A stretch of 64,000 bases of DNA from Alphaproteobacteria bacterium (GCA_030054175.1 JASGCM010000011.1:57154-121153); one strand, 5' to 3'. Counted from the first letter of the stretch, positions 9,067 to 18,377 are shown. A program made the numbers and translations. The notes: generated by a model from the sequence alone, not told the origin.

Positions 9067-9762
9067 TCAGGAAAAACCCGCACGTTGGCGAAGTTCTGCG
9101 TTTTCGGCAGAGGTCATCAGCTCGATCAGGGCGCGGGCAGCCAGGGGGCTTTGGGCTTGGGCACTCACCGCTGCGGTGTACACCGTGGACAATCCAAAAG
9201 GCTCGGGCAACAAACCCACCAACTCCACCCCTGGGGTGTAGACGATCTCGGTCACCTGAGTACTGGCGATGGCACCGGGAATGCGATCCGAGGCCAAAGC
9301 CCGCATAGCGGCGTTGCCGTTGGGGTAGGTGCGCAGGCGATCGGCATGGCTCTCGGTCAGGCCAAGTTCCGTCAGCACCTTGTAGAAATGGATGCCGGCA
9401 GTTGCTTTTTGCGGGTTCGGGCAATAAATTGCACTGGCTTTGGCCAGGGCCTCACGCAAAGATTCGGGGGAGTCAACCCGGGGGTGTGGTTCACCCGTGG
9501 CCACCGCCACTCCGGCGTGCACCGCCCCCAACGCACGCACGCTGTCGGCCAGGGCATGGCCCGTCTGAACCAAGCCATCAATGAGGGCCTGTGACAAAAT
9601 CAGCAGATCGCAGGGCTCGCCGGCCAGCAGCATCTCGCGCATGACACCCACGGCACCAAATGAGCCCCCCAACCCCAAACCGGTACGGGCATTCAAATCA
9701 GCGGCCAAGGCCTTGACCAAGCCCTCAGCGGCACCGCCGCTCAACACATTCAAGTTCGGCAT
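9067..9762 (-). CDS. ModA-like substrate-binding protein without signal peptide
   Basis: A 231-residue protein with the fold signature of molybdate/sulfate-type periplasmic binding proteins: LNVLSGGAAEGLVKAL at the N-terminus, SFGAVGVMREML, and CDLLILSQALIDGL. Unlike transported ModA proteins it begins directly with the first beta strand and has no signal peptide, so either it acts in the cytoplasm or the export signal has been lost. No modB or modC gene is nearby. It starts 3 bp after a Bug-type binding-protein gene on the same strand, suggesting co-transcription. Ligand unknown. Confidence 0.75.
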   Translation of the reverse strand: MPNLNVLSGGAAEGLVKALAADLNARTGLGLGGSFGAVGVMREMLLAGEPCDLLILSQALIDGLVQTGHALADSVRALGAVHAGVAVATGEPHPRVDSPESLREALAKASAIYCPNPQKATAGIHFYKVLTELGLTESHADRLRTYPNGNAAMRALASDRIPGAIASTQVTEIVYTPGVELVGLLPEPFGLSTVYTAAVSAQAQSPLAARALIELMTSAENAELRQRAGFS

Positions 9763-9765
9763 GAA

Positions 9766-10737
9766 TCAATCTACCTTGATGTTGGCCGCTTTGATGACCG
9801 CACCCCATTTCTGGATGTCATCGTTGAGGTATTTTTCAAATTCGCTGGGGCTCATCACCATCGGAGTGGCCCCCTGCTTGGCCCACAGTTGGCGCACCTC
9901 ATTTTGGCGTAAGGCCTGATTGATGGTGGCATTGAGCCGATCAATCACCTCTTTCGGTGTCCCTTTGGGGGCCATCAAACCCAACCAAATCGTGGCTTCA
10001 TAGCCGGCCACGCCGGCCTCGCCCACGGTGGGAACATCGGGCAAGACGCCAGAACGCGACTTGCCAGTGGTAGCCAAGGCTTTGACCTTGCCCGCTTTCA
10101 CATGCTCGGACATCGTGGTCACGGCATCGAACATCAGATCCACTTGGCCACCCAGAACATCTGTACGAGCGCCCGAACTGCCTTTGTAGGGCACATGCAC
10201 CATGTCCACCTTGGCCATGTATTTGAAGAGCTCACCGGCCATGTGATAAGGAGTGCCGGGTCCCGAGGAGGCATAGTTGATCTTGCCCGGTTGTGCCTTG
10301 GCCTTGGCCAGCAGGTCAGCCACGCTGTTGATGCCCGTGCCCGGGTGCGCCACCAGCAACAAGTCTGAATAATTGACGGGCGCAATCGCGACAAAATCGC
10401 GCATCAGCGCGAACGGCTTATTGGGGATCAGGGTTTCGTTGGCCGTGTGGGTGTTGGACATCATGAGCAAGGTGTAGCCGTCCGCCGGCGCTTTGGCTGC
10501 GATGTCGGTGCCAATCACTGACCCAGCGCCCGGGCGGTTGTCGACCACAACACTCTGACCCAGGGCATCTTGCAATTTTTGAGCCACAAAACGGGCGTAG
10601 TTGTCTGCAGGCCCGCCGGTGGCGAAAGGCACCACGATTTTCACTGGGCGGTTGGGGTAAGACTGCGCCAAGGCGGCTGCGCTGGCCAGCCAGGCCGTGG
10701 CCAAAGCGGCAGTGGCAATGAAGGTTGATCGTTTCAT
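9766..10737 (-). CDS. Bug-family (TctC-like) tripartite transporter substrate-binding protein
   Basis: A 323-residue periplasmic binding protein. It has a Sec signal peptide (MKRSTFIATAALATAW... cleaved after an ALA site near residue 24), then YPNRPVKIVVPFATGG, the canonical Bug entry, NRPGAGSVIG, and VPYKGSSGA in the ligand loop. These proteins capture organic acids for TTT transporters, but no TctA/TctB membrane genes are nearby, so it is an orphan receptor. It lies 24 bp downstream of a second Bug gene of modest similarity. Confidence 0.9.
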   Translation of the reverse strand: MKRSTFIATAALATAWLASAAALAQSYPNRPVKIVVPFATGGPADNYARFVAQKLQDALGQSVVVDNRPGAGSVIGTDIAAKAPADGYTLLMMSNTHTANETLIPNKPFALMRDFVAIAPVNYSDLLLVAHPGTGINSVADLLAKAKAQPGKINYASSGPGTPYHMAGELFKYMAKVDMVHVPYKGSSGARTDVLGGQVDLMFDAVTTMSEHVKAGKVKALATTGKSRSGVLPDVPTVGEAGVAGYEATIWLGLMAPKGTPKEVIDRLNATINQALRQNEVRQLWAKQGATPMVMSPSEFEKYLNDDIQKWGAVIKAANIKVD

Positions 10738-10761
10738 GGGTCACTCTAGAGGGAATTCAAA

Positions 10762-11736
10762 TCATTGGATTTTGCCCATGCGGCGAACCACATCGGCCAT
10801 TTTGCGAGCGTCTTCCTGGACGTACTTTTCAAACTCGGGGGTGTCTTGGTAGAGCACCGGGCTGCCGGCATTGCCAATCACCTCTTTGACGCGCGCATCC
10901 TGCGCTGCCGCCTTGGCCGCCGCGCGCAAACGCTGGGCCACCGCATCGGGAACACCTGCAGGTACGAACAGGCCGGACCACTGGGCGTATTCGGCGGCAA
11001 ACCCCGTTTCACGCAAACTGGGCACCTCGGACACGGCGGCCAACTTGCCATTGCCCCAATGGGCCAAAGCGCGCAACTTGCCCGCCTTGATGTGTTGCAA
11101 CACCGTCGCCGGGCCAGAGGATACGGCCTCGATCTGGCCACCGAGCAAAGCCACCACCGCCGGACCGGCACCGGTGAAAGGAATGTGATTGAGCTGGATG
11201 CCGGCGTTTTGAGCCAAAATTTCCATGGGCACATGCATGGTGCCGTAATTGCCTGAAGAGCCATAGGCGATGACGCCCGGACGTTTTTTGGCGTCTTCGA
11301 CAAATTCTTGCACGGTCTTCCATGGTGCATCGGCGCGCACAGCCAACACCGTCGGATCGGCGGTATAGCGGGCCACAGGGCGCAAATCGGACAGTGCAAA
11401 CAGGGGGGCGCGGCCCAGAATCGCATCGGCTTCTGGTATGACGGTCAAAGACGACAAGGCCATCAGCAAGGTGTAGCCGTCAGGTCGCGACTTGGCCACG
11501 GCACCCATGCCGATGCCGCCTCCAGCGCCAGGCTTGTTCTCGATCACCACCGATTGGCCCAACTCACGGCCCAAGGATTCGGCCACGGGACGGGCGACGA
11601 TGTCGGCCAAACCACCAGGTGGGAACGGCACCACCAAGGTGATGGGGCGAGTGGGGTAAGTTTGGGCCCAAAGCAAACCGGAGGCCGCCGTAGCGGCAGC
11701 GGCCAAACCGGCACGCAAAAGATTTCGACGCGACAT
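10762..11736 (-). CDS. Bug-family (TctC-like) substrate-binding protein
   Basis: A 324-residue secreted receptor beginning MSRRNLLRAGLAAAATAASG, a signal with an Arg-Arg pair that could be Tat or Sec. The mature part opens with YPTRPITLVVPFPPGGLAD, followed by NKPGAGGGIGMGA and HIPFTGAGPA. A strong AGAGGAG Shine-Dalgarno sequence 8 nt upstream fixes the start at 11736 rather than a longer frame at 11784. It is the first gene of a leftward set with another Bug protein and a ModA-like protein. Ligand not predictable. Confidence 0.9.
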   Translation of the reverse strand: MSRRNLLRAGLAAAATAASGLLWAQTYPTRPITLVVPFPPGGLADIVARPVAESLGRELGQSVVIENKPGAGGGIGMGAVAKSRPDGYTLLMALSSLTVIPEADAILGRAPLFALSDLRPVARYTADPTVLAVRADAPWKTVQEFVEDAKKRPGVIAYGSSGNYGTMHVPMEILAQNAGIQLNHIPFTGAGPAVVALLGGQIEAVSSGPATVLQHIKAGKLRALAHWGNGKLAAVSEVPSLRETGFAAEYAQWSGLFVPAGVPDAVAQRLRAAAKAAAQDARVKEVIGNAGSPVLYQDTPEFEKYVQEDARKMADVVRRMGKIQ

Positions 11737-11889
11737 GACAAGATCTCCTCTTAAAAACGGGACGGAAAAACCGACTCTTTTCAACTGATCAACAGATCAC
11801 TCTATCATTGCCGCAATACCCGATCAACGCGGGTGTTTTTGAAGTGCGAGCCACAATACCGCCCACTTTCTCTGACCACAAGGATTCTC

Positions 11890-12765
11890 ATGCGCATCGC
11901 TACTTTCCTGCATCAAGGCCAACCCCAAGTGGGTCTGGTCAATGCCGAACAAACCCAAGTCACCCTGTTGGATGCGCCCGCCCACGAAAGAGCACTGGGC
12001 GCGTTGCCCTTGATTGAGCGGTTGGTCGCTGGTCAGACCCTGCCGCCCAAGGGAACGACCCTGCCCTTGTCTGCCGTGCAATTGCTGGCGCCCATTCCCC
12101 AGCCGCGCCGCAATATTTTTTGCGTTGGCAAAAACTACCACGCTCACGCCAAAGAATTTGCCAACAGCGGCTTTGACAGCAGCGCCAAGGTTGGCGGCGA
12201 CATCCCCAGCGTGCCAATTTACTTCACCAAAGTGCCCGAGTCGGTCGTGGGCCCCACCGACACCGTGCACATCCCTGTGGGCGTGTCCGACGCCATCGAC
12301 TACGAAGTTGAATTGGCCGTGATCATTGGTCAAGGCGGCAAAGGCATCACCCAAGCCAATGCCATGAAACACGTCTGGGGCTACACCATCATCAACGACG
12401 TCACCGCTCGCGATTGGCAAAGCCGACACATGCAGTGGCTGTTGGGCAAATCCTTCGACACCTTCTGCCCCATGGGGCCGTGGTTGGTCAGCGCCGACGA
12501 ATGCTACGGCACCCGCACCCACGTGCGCACCTACGTCAACGGCGAAGAGCGTCAAAATGCCAGCACCGAGGACCTGATTTTTGACATCCCGACGCTGATC
12601 GAAACTCTGAGCGCCGGCATCACCCTCTACCCCGGCGATATCATCGCCACCGGCACTCCGGTGGGCGTGGGCATCGGCTTCAAACCACCCAAGTACCTGA
12701 AGTCGGGCGATGTGGTTCGCATGGAAATTGACGGCATTGGCGCCATCGAAAACCCGTTCAAATGA
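11890..12765 (+). CDS. Fumarylacetoacetate hydrolase-family protein
   Basis: A 291-residue FAH-fold enzyme, probably cleaving or decarboxylating a 2-oxo acid of an aromatic or sugar-acid pathway. Characteristic blocks are FCVGKNYHAHAKEF, the metal ligand region DYEVELAVIIG, GYTIINDVTARDWQ, and GDIIATGTPVGVG near the C-terminus. AAGGA 6 nt upstream sets the ATG at 11890. It overlaps the 3' end of the convergent kinase gene by 8 bp. The exact reaction among family members (FAH, 5-oxopent-3-ene decarboxylase, ketodeoxyarabonate dehydratase) cannot be decided. Confidence 0.87.
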   Translation: MRIATFLHQGQPQVGLVNAEQTQVTLLDAPAHERALGALPLIERLVAGQTLPPKGTTLPLSAVQLLAPIPQPRRNIFCVGKNYHAHAKEFANSGFDSSAKVGGDIPSVPIYFTKVPESVVGPTDTVHIPVGVSDAIDYEVELAVIIGQGGKGITQANAMKHVWGYTIINDVTARDWQSRHMQWLLGKSFDTFCPMGPWLVSADECYGTRTHVRTYVNGEERQNASTEDLIFDIPTLIETLSAGITLYPGDIIATGTPVGVGIGFKPPKYLKSGDVVRMEIDGIGAIENPFK

Positions 12766-13774
12766 CCTGGAGCGGCGGAGCCAGGCAAGCCGCGGCCTGA
12801 TCCAACAGAACCCGGGTCTGCTCATCCCAATAGGCCGGTGTGGCAAACCAGGGGAAATGTTGGGCAAACGCCGGGTCATCGACCCGCCGCGCCAGCCAAG
12901 CGCTGTAGTGGATGATGCGCAAGGTGCGCAAGGGCTCTACCCAGGCCAGTTCAGCTCGGTCAAATGGTCGCATCTGCTCATAGCCTTCGATCAGGCAAGC
13001 CCATTGCCAACCCCGATCACGCGAGTCGGTCGATACCAGCATCCACAAGTCTTGCACCGCCGGCCCCATGCGGGCGTCGTCCAAGTCCACGAAATGCGGC
13101 CCACCCTGCGGCATGTCCATCGGTGTCCACAACACATTGCCCAAATGACAATCGCCGTGAAGTCGGATGTGCCGGGGCCGGTAGCCCGACATCGCCAGCT
13201 GCACCGCGTCCAGGGCCCGACGCGCCGCCATGTCCCAGGCCGGCCAACAGGCCGGATCAACCAAACCGCTGTCTTGAATGGCACGATGCGAATCCCAACC
13301 CATGGTCTGCAGATTCAGCTCCGGACGGACGGCAAAGTCTTGTTGCTCACCGACGACATGCAAGCGCGCCAAAAAGCGCCCTAGCCAGGTTAGCACTTCT
13401 GGATCGTCGCAATCGGGTTGGCGCCCACCGCGTCGCGGTGCCACAGCCAAGCAAAAAGTGGTCTCGTGATCCACCTGCCAATGGTGCAAAGTGTCTCCCC
13501 GCAGCACCATGGGTGCCACCATGGGTACCTCTTGCTCAGCCAGTTGCAAGGCAAAGCGGTGCTCTTCACGGATCTGAGCCTCACTCCAGCGTTGAGGCCG
13601 ATAAAACTTGGCAACCACCGGAGGCTCGTCGTGGCGGTGCGCCAGGTAAACGCGGTTCTCGTAAGAGCTCAGGGCCGACAAGCGGCCATCCACATCCAGC
13701 CCCAATGCCGCCAGGGCATCGAGCACCGCGTCGGGCGTCAAGCGGGAGAAGGGGTGCGCTTGGGCCTCAGACAC
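12758..13774 (-). CDS. srkA: SrkA/YihE-like serine/threonine protein kinase
   Basis: A cytoplasmic aminoglycoside-phosphotransferase-fold protein kinase implicated in stress response in enterobacteria. Recognisable blocks are SSYENRVY (glycine-loop equivalent), VVAKFYRPQRW with the ATP-binding Lys, RLHGDCHLGNVLW (catalytic HGD) and HFVDLDDARMGP (metal-binding D). A GTG start at 13774 gives 338 residues, near the 328 of the E. coli protein, and overlaps the stop of the DUF1840 gene; the longer ATG frame from 13921 would run through that gene and was rejected. It converges with the FAH-family gene. Confidence 0.85.
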   Translation of the reverse strand: MSEAQAHPFSRLTPDAVLDALAALGLDVDGRLSALSSYENRVYLAHRHDEPPVVAKFYRPQRWSEAQIREEHRFALQLAEQEVPMVAPMVLRGDTLHHWQVDHETTFCLAVAPRRGGRQPDCDDPEVLTWLGRFLARLHVVGEQQDFAVRPELNLQTMGWDSHRAIQDSGLVDPACWPAWDMAARRALDAVQLAMSGYRPRHIRLHGDCHLGNVLWTPMDMPQGGPHFVDLDDARMGPAVQDLWMLVSTDSRDRGWQWACLIEGYEQMRPFDRAELAWVEPLRTLRIIHYSAWLARRVDDPAFAQHFPWFATPAYWDEQTRVLLDQAAACLAPPLQVI

Positions 13775-14078
13775 CCCAGACCAAATCACATTTTTGAGCC
13801 AAGCACCGACGCAGCATTTCCATGAAAGGCAAGGCACGCTGTCGCAAACTGACCAGCTCGGAGATTTCTCTCTCATCTCCTTCGACCTGTTGCTCCCGGG
13901 CCCGGGACTCTTGATCGTCAATCGCCTGTTGCAAGGCCTGCATGGCGGTCGGCATGTCGCCCCATTTCAAAATGCCTTTGGGTTCGGGTTCTTTACCAAT
14001 GATCTGCAAAATCATGCGGCCATGCGGTTCTAGCATGATGAGGTCACCCGTGGCTTTGGACTTGAATTTGTAGAGCAT
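13767..14078 (-). CDS. DUF1840 domain-containing protein
   Basis: A 103-residue cytoplasmic protein beginning MLYKFKSKATGDLIMLEPHG, the hallmark start of DUF1840. The central part IIGKEPEPKGIL leads into a charged coiled-coil helix and a leucine-rich C-terminus. Function is unknown; the family is frequent in beta-proteobacteria and has an apparent link to the kinase gene only through position here (8-bp overlap). The ATG at 14078 matches the family N-terminus, so the longer frame from 14216 was rejected. Confidence 0.85.
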   Translation of the reverse strand: MLYKFKSKATGDLIMLEPHGRMILQIIGKEPEPKGILKWGDMPTAMQALQQAIDDQESRAREQQVEGDEREISELVSLRQRALPFMEMLRRCLAQKCDLVWGV

Positions 14079-14110
14079 GGCTCGATTGTGCGCCAAGGCC
14101 CGGCCGCCGT

Positions 14111-14929
14111 CTATGCACTCAGACAAGCCAGCGCCACCCGGTTGAAAGCTTGAGATCGCTCGTATTGCACCCAATGTCCGGCATCGGGTACGACATGAAA
14201 GCCCAGATGTTGACAACCGGATAACGCTTGCGGGATGCGCTGCAGATTCTCTCCATAGAGCGCGTCATGTTCGCCCCAAATGGTGTGCACCGGACAGCGC
14301 CAACGCGACTGGAGCGCCAGTAAGGGTTCGCCACCGGCAATGCGGCGGCGGCGCAATCGATCACGCGCGATGTTGTGCGCCTGCATGTCCAGGGTGTCTT
14401 CTGTGATGCTTTCATCATGGCGCAGCATAAAGATACGCAGGTTGTGTCTTAACACGTCGCGTTGCTCTTGCTCGCTCATGTCGTCTCGCAAACCGCGCAA
14501 AGGCACGCGAGGTCCGAACAGGCCCAAACCCGGAATGCCCACCAGCACCATGTTAGAAAACAGTTCAGGATGATCGGCGGCCATGAAGCCAGCCATCATG
14601 CCTCCAAAGGAAAAACCCATGACCTCGTGCGGCCCCGTCCCCAGCATGTCAACCAGGGCAGCAGTCACCGGGGCGTGTAAGCCATCGACATCGCGTGCAC
14701 CGGGAGGTAAATCTGAATCACCAAAACCCGGGATGTCCAAGGCGTAGACCGCTCGATCAGTGGCCAGCGCCTGCACATTGGCCACCCAGTGGGTCCAACT
14801 GCCGCTGCCGCCGTGGAACAAGATCAACGGTCGTCGCGCCTGTTCATTCCAGACATGCCAAACGATACGACCATAAGGAGTTGGCCATTCGATGCGGCGC
14901 GCCAGCGCCAATGCATTTCGATGATTCAT
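14111..14929 (-). CDS. Alpha/beta-fold hydrolase
   Basis: A 272-residue alpha/beta hydrolase. Visible are the oxyanion region FHGGSGSWTHWV, the DIPGFGDSD turn, the nucleophile elbow GFSFGG with the catalytic Ser, the acid in WGEHDALY, and the His in DAGHWVQYE. A lid domain follows the nucleophile (about 140-200, rich in Arg and Leu). The ATG at 14929 was chosen; a TTG three codons upstream is also in frame. Related proteins hydrolyse carbon-carbon bonds in aromatic degradation or esters; no neighbour indicates the substrate. Confidence 0.85.
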   Translation of the reverse strand: MNHRNALALARRIEWPTPYGRIVWHVWNEQARRPLILFHGGSGSWTHWVANVQALATDRAVYALDIPGFGDSDLPPGARDVDGLHAPVTAALVDMLGTGPHEVMGFSFGGMMAGFMAADHPELFSNMVLVGIPGLGLFGPRVPLRGLRDDMSEQEQRDVLRHNLRIFMLRHDESITEDTLDMQAHNIARDRLRRRRIAGGEPLLALQSRWRCPVHTIWGEHDALYGENLQRIPQALSGCQHLGFHVVPDAGHWVQYERSQAFNRVALACLSA

Positions 14930-15049
14930 TTCAACCAAACAATCTCACTCGCCAGGAGAAACAGTGATGTTAGCGATGTTGATGCCCCTGCCGCTCACGC
15001 ATTGAATCTGGCAGAAAGCGGCTTCGCACCAGGCCTACCGCACAAGGGC

Positions 15050-15553
15050 TCAGATGAAACGGGCAATTTGCTTGACATCTTCTTCAAACAGTTGGCCCTG
15101 CTCAGCCATCAGCACCTGCCCATCCTTGCCACGCACAACGGTCACCGGCAGGCCCTTGGCCGGCTTGGGCAAGACCCGTTCAATTTCGGGCGAGTTGAAC
15201 CCAGTGGGAAAGGTGTACCCCTTTTGCCGCATGTATTTTCGGGCGTCTTCGATGCGGCGGTCGATCGACAACCCCAGCATCTGTAAGCCGCGCGATTTCT
15301 GGGCGTCCCACAACTGCTGCACATAGGGCGTGGTGGCAGCACAAAACGGACACCAACTGGCCCACCAATACACCAACACCACTGTCCCGCGAGCCTGATC
15401 GGCCCTGAACAGACCGCCATCGAGCAGCATCACATCGGGTAAGGTCAGGGCTGACCCGATGGCCGGAACGGGCACTTCGGAGGCTGCCCACGCCTGCAAT
15501 ACACCCAACATCGGGGTCGTGGCTGCTGTTTTAAGAAGTGACCTTCTGTCCAT
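15050..15553 (-). CDS. TlpA-like thioredoxin-fold protein
   Basis: A 167-residue exported thiol-disulfide protein. It starts MDRRSLLKTAATTPMLG, a twin-arginine-like signal, and has the thioredoxin active site WCPFC with Cys68 and Cys71 after VLVYWWAS. The cis-Pro loop is GLPVTVV, followed by the final strand GKDGQVLMAEQG. TlpA-like proteins reduce periplasmic disulfides, for example in cytochrome maturation or stress defence. The start at 15553 was chosen for the signal peptide; the open frame extends far upstream without similarity. It diverges from the alcohol dehydrogenase gene, 48 bp apart. Confidence 0.85.
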   Translation of the reverse strand: MDRRSLLKTAATTPMLGVLQAWAASEVPVPAIGSALTLPDVMLLDGGLFRADQARGTVVLVYWWASWCPFCAATTPYVQQLWDAQKSRGLQMLGLSIDRRIEDARKYMRQKGYTFPTGFNSPEIERVLPKPAKGLPVTVVRGKDGQVLMAEQGQLFEEDVKQIARFI

Positions 15554-15601
15554 TCGCGGTGATCCGAAGTGTTTCAAAATGGAGTCTGCTGGAGTATTCT
15601 C

Positions 15602-16645
15602 ATGATAAATCAAACCCCTAACATGCCACCCACCTACTGCGCCATGCAGGTCAGCCGACCTGGCGTGCTGGAATGGGTCGAACGATCCACGCCAAGCCCT
15701 GGGCCGGACGAGGTGTTGATTGCGGTCGAGGCCTGTGGCATCTGCGGCGCCGACGCCAACGACATCGAAAAAGCCGACCCCACATTGCAACCACCGCGTG
15801 TGCCTGGCCATGAAGTGGTCGGACGCATCGCCGCGCTGGGGCCACAGGTGACCGCACCGTGGCAACTGGGGCAGCGCGTAGGGGTGGGGCGTCTGGGCGG
15901 CCATTGCCTGACATGTCGACCCTGCCGCCAAGGCCTATTCCAGTTGTGCCAAAACCAGGCCTTTGTCGGGGCCAGCCGCGATGGCGGCTATGCCGAGATG
16001 ATGCTGGTGCGAGCCACTGGCCTGGTGTCAATCCCCGACGAGTTGAGCGCGGTGGAGGCCGCCCCCATCTTGTGCGCTGGCCTGGCCACTTTCAATGCCC
16101 TGAAAAAATCGGGAGCCGAAGCGGGCGACACCGTCGCCATCTTGGGCATCGGTGGCTTGGGGCACATGGCCGTGCAGTATGCGCGTCGCATGGGCTTCAG
16201 GGTGGTGGCCCTGGGGCGCGGCAGCGACATCGCCGCAGACGCATTGGCTTTGGGGGCGCACCACTACATCGACACCCAAACCGACGACGCGTTGGCTGCG
16301 CTCAATGCCATGGGCGGCGCACAGGCGCTGGTGGCCACCATCGGCCACGCCGAAGTGGTGTCGCGCTTGCTGGCTGCGCTGGCCCCGCAAGGTCGGCTGG
16401 TGGTGCTGGGCGCCGACAAAGACCCGCTGCTTGTGGCCAGCGGGCCGCTGGTGGTGGGCGAGCGCAGCCTGCTTGGCTCGATCACCGGCACGCCATACCA
16501 AAGCGAGCAAGCACTGCAATTCAGCGTGCTGACCGATGCACGACCCATGATCGAAGTGTTGCCGCTAGAACGCGCCAACGAGGCCTATCAGCGCATGAGG
16601 TCAGGCCAAGTCAAATTCAGGATGGTGTTGATGGTGGGCGATTAG
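15602..16645 (+). CDS. Zinc-dependent alcohol dehydrogenase
   Basis: A 347-residue medium-chain dehydrogenase/reductase. The catalytic zinc region is ACGICGAD (Cys48) with GHE at 69-71; the structural zinc lobe has four cysteines (102, 105, 108, 116) in HCLTCRPCRQGLFQLC. The NAD(P)-binding motif GIGGLGHMAVQ begins near residue 171. The start at 15602 has GGAG 9 nt upstream. The alcohol substrate cannot be told; the GHMAVQYA block is like cinnamyl-alcohol/AdhA-type enzymes. It lies at the border of the accessory block that follows. Confidence 0.9.
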   Translation: MINQTPNMPPTYCAMQVSRPGVLEWVERSTPSPGPDEVLIAVEACGICGADANDIEKADPTLQPPRVPGHEVVGRIAALGPQVTAPWQLGQRVGVGRLGGHCLTCRPCRQGLFQLCQNQAFVGASRDGGYAEMMLVRATGLVSIPDELSAVEAAPILCAGLATFNALKKSGAEAGDTVAILGIGGLGHMAVQYARRMGFRVVALGRGSDIAADALALGAHHYIDTQTDDALAALNAMGGAQALVATIGHAEVVSRLLAALAPQGRLVVLGADKDPLLVASGPLVVGERSLLGSITGTPYQSEQALQFSVLTDARPMIEVLPLERANEAYQRMRSGQVKFRMVLMVGD

Positions 16646-16695
16646 GGGCGTGGCTGAGCATTGAAGACGGGTGCAGGCCAATGGCCTGACTCAGT

Positions 16696-17679
16696 TCAGT
16701 GCACCTGCCTGAACACCTGATCCAGGGTCTTGGCATCCACGATGTTGTCAAGCCAAATTTCCAGTTGCTCGGGTGTTGAGGATTGGATGCGCTTGAGTGT
16801 GACGGGTTTGAGTGCACCAAAGCGCTTGGCGAGTAGTCGCTGCATCGCTCGCTGCAGAGTTTCCTGACGTCCCTCTTGAAGACCTTCTTGTCGCCCTTCT
16901 TGGCGGCTCTGCTCGCTCAGCTCTTTGCCCCAACGCTCAAATTTCTCTTCAAGATTCATGACAGTTCCTTCCGGTTTGGCAAATTCATGCAACAACTCTG
17001 CGGCAATGGAACTGCAATTGCCTGTGGCGGCCAGGGCCCACTTGCGGATGTCTTCGCGTAATTCGTGTTCGTGGGCCAATATCTCTTTGAGTCGCACCAA
17101 CACCTGTGTCAACTCATGCGGCTATTGCGTCTGCTCAATGCGCATCACCAACGCCACCACATTATCCAGTTTATCCAAAGTCTGCAGGTTTTGTCGATGC
17201 AGATCGATCAGCACAAACTTGTGCTCGGGCGGCTCGGCCAGCCAGCCACACGGCGCGCGCCTGAACCGATCAGACAACCGGTTGCTTTGGCGCCACGGCG
17301 CCAAACCGTTGTAGATCACGATCGACAACAACGGTGGCCAGCCCAAGCGACTGCGCCCCTTGTGTTGCCGCAAGTGACATTTGACGATGTGCACCCCATA
17401 CTCGGCCATGCGCAGCGGCATGGCATGAGCCTTGGCGCTCTGAAACTCGATGTGGATCAGCACCTTGCCGAGATCGTCTGGAGCGGCGATCTCGTAAACC
17501 ATGTCGGTATTCAGTGCCCTGAGGACATCCGAAATGTGCTGTTCGGGCATACGGCGCAGGGTCGACCAGTCGCACTGGGCCAGCCAAGGGTCAACCACAA
17601 AACCGCACAGCAAATCGCACACCATGCGCGGCGAAGAAAACAACTTCTTGTAAGCAGCGTCGCTGTGGCGGCGTAGCAT
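16696..17679 (-). pseudogene. Rpn-family nuclease/putative transposase, interrupted by an amber codon
   Basis: Two open segments in the same frame are separated by one TAG at 17122-17124, between the residues RIEQTQ and PHELTQ. The N-terminal part (186 codons) has YKKLFSSPRMVCDLL and the PD-(D/E)XK core IHIEFQS; the C-terminal part continues with a coiled segment of repeated RQEGLQEG and a DUF4351-like end (RFGALKPVTLKRIQ, LDQVF). The paralogue at 22442-23449 has the same architecture uninterrupted. A single nonsense mutation or readthrough explains the split. No terminal inverted repeats were found around it. Confidence 0.8.
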
Positions 17680-17771
17680 GTGGCACCCCCTTCAAACGTG
17701 AAGGCACCATTGCAACACCAAACCCAACCCACATCTTGTAAATAGCTACCGACTGGAGAGTGATCGGTGCA

Positions 17772-18377
17772 CTACAGATCGGGCTGGTAGCGCCGCTCGA
17801 TGTCGGCCTGCGACTCCGGCGCCAAGTTCATACCGCTGTGGGCCTGGATCATCTCGGACATGGTGGGCAGCAGCTCTCGCAGCACATGGCTCGACGCATC
17901 CCACAACTGCGAACGCATCAAAGCCTTGGCGCAATGCATGTAGGCCGACTCGACCCCGATGTGCACCACCAGCTTGGGCACACGCCGATCGTCAGTGCAA
18001 GCCTGCAGGTGCTCGGGGTCCACCGACAACCGGGCCTGCCCGTTGACGCGCAAGATCTCTTTGACACCCGGCACCATGAATAACAGGCCGATGCGCCCGG
18101 TCTCGGCGATGTTCTGAATCGAATCCAGCCGGTTGTTGCCCGGCGAATCGGGCAAAAGCAAATCGCCCGAGTCAGTCACCCGCACAAAGCCCGGCGCACC
18201 ACCACGCGGCGAGGCATCGAGGTTAAACGCCCGATCACAGGTGGACATGACTACAAACGGCGACAGCGCAATGTAGCGCCGGCAAATGTCGTCGATCTGG
18301 TGGATTTCTTTGCGCGCCGCCCGCCCGCTTGGCGGGCCGCACAGACTGCGCAGGTCGATATTGGTGGTGTAGGTCAT
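17772..18377 (-). CDS. PPOX-class FMN-binding flavoprotein (MSMEG_1061-like)
   Basis: A 201-residue split-barrel protein of the pyridoxamine 5'-phosphate oxidase superfamily. PFVVMSTCDRAFNLDASPRGG and LLLPDSPGNNRLDSIQNI are the FMN-phosphate-contact blocks of this subfamily, and the tail PESQADIERRYQPDL matches its usual end. It may reduce or detoxify small molecules; the substrate is not known. The ATG at 18377 was selected because similarity starts at MTYTTNIDLRSL. It sits alone between the broken Rpn gene and operator-like repeats. Confidence 0.8.
   Translation of the reverse strand: MTYTTNIDLRSLCGPPSGRAARKEIHQIDDICRRYIALSPFVVMSTCDRAFNLDASPRGGAPGFVRVTDSGDLLLPDSPGNNRLDSIQNIAETGRIGLLFMVPGVKEILRVNGQARLSVDPEHLQACTDDRRVPKLVVHIGVESAYMHCAKALMRSQLWDASSHVLRELLPTMSEMIQAHSGMNLAPESQADIERRYQPDL

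Noticed and set aside
13775..13921. N-terminal extension of the SrkA-like kinase
   Set aside because: It lies inside the DUF1840 gene in another frame and has no kinase resemblance; the overlapping GTG gives the family length.
16674..16688. Inverted repeat CAGGCCA-A-TGGCCTG after the alcohol dehydrogenase gene
   Set aside because: One-nt loop and no U-tract; too short to call as terminator or operator.
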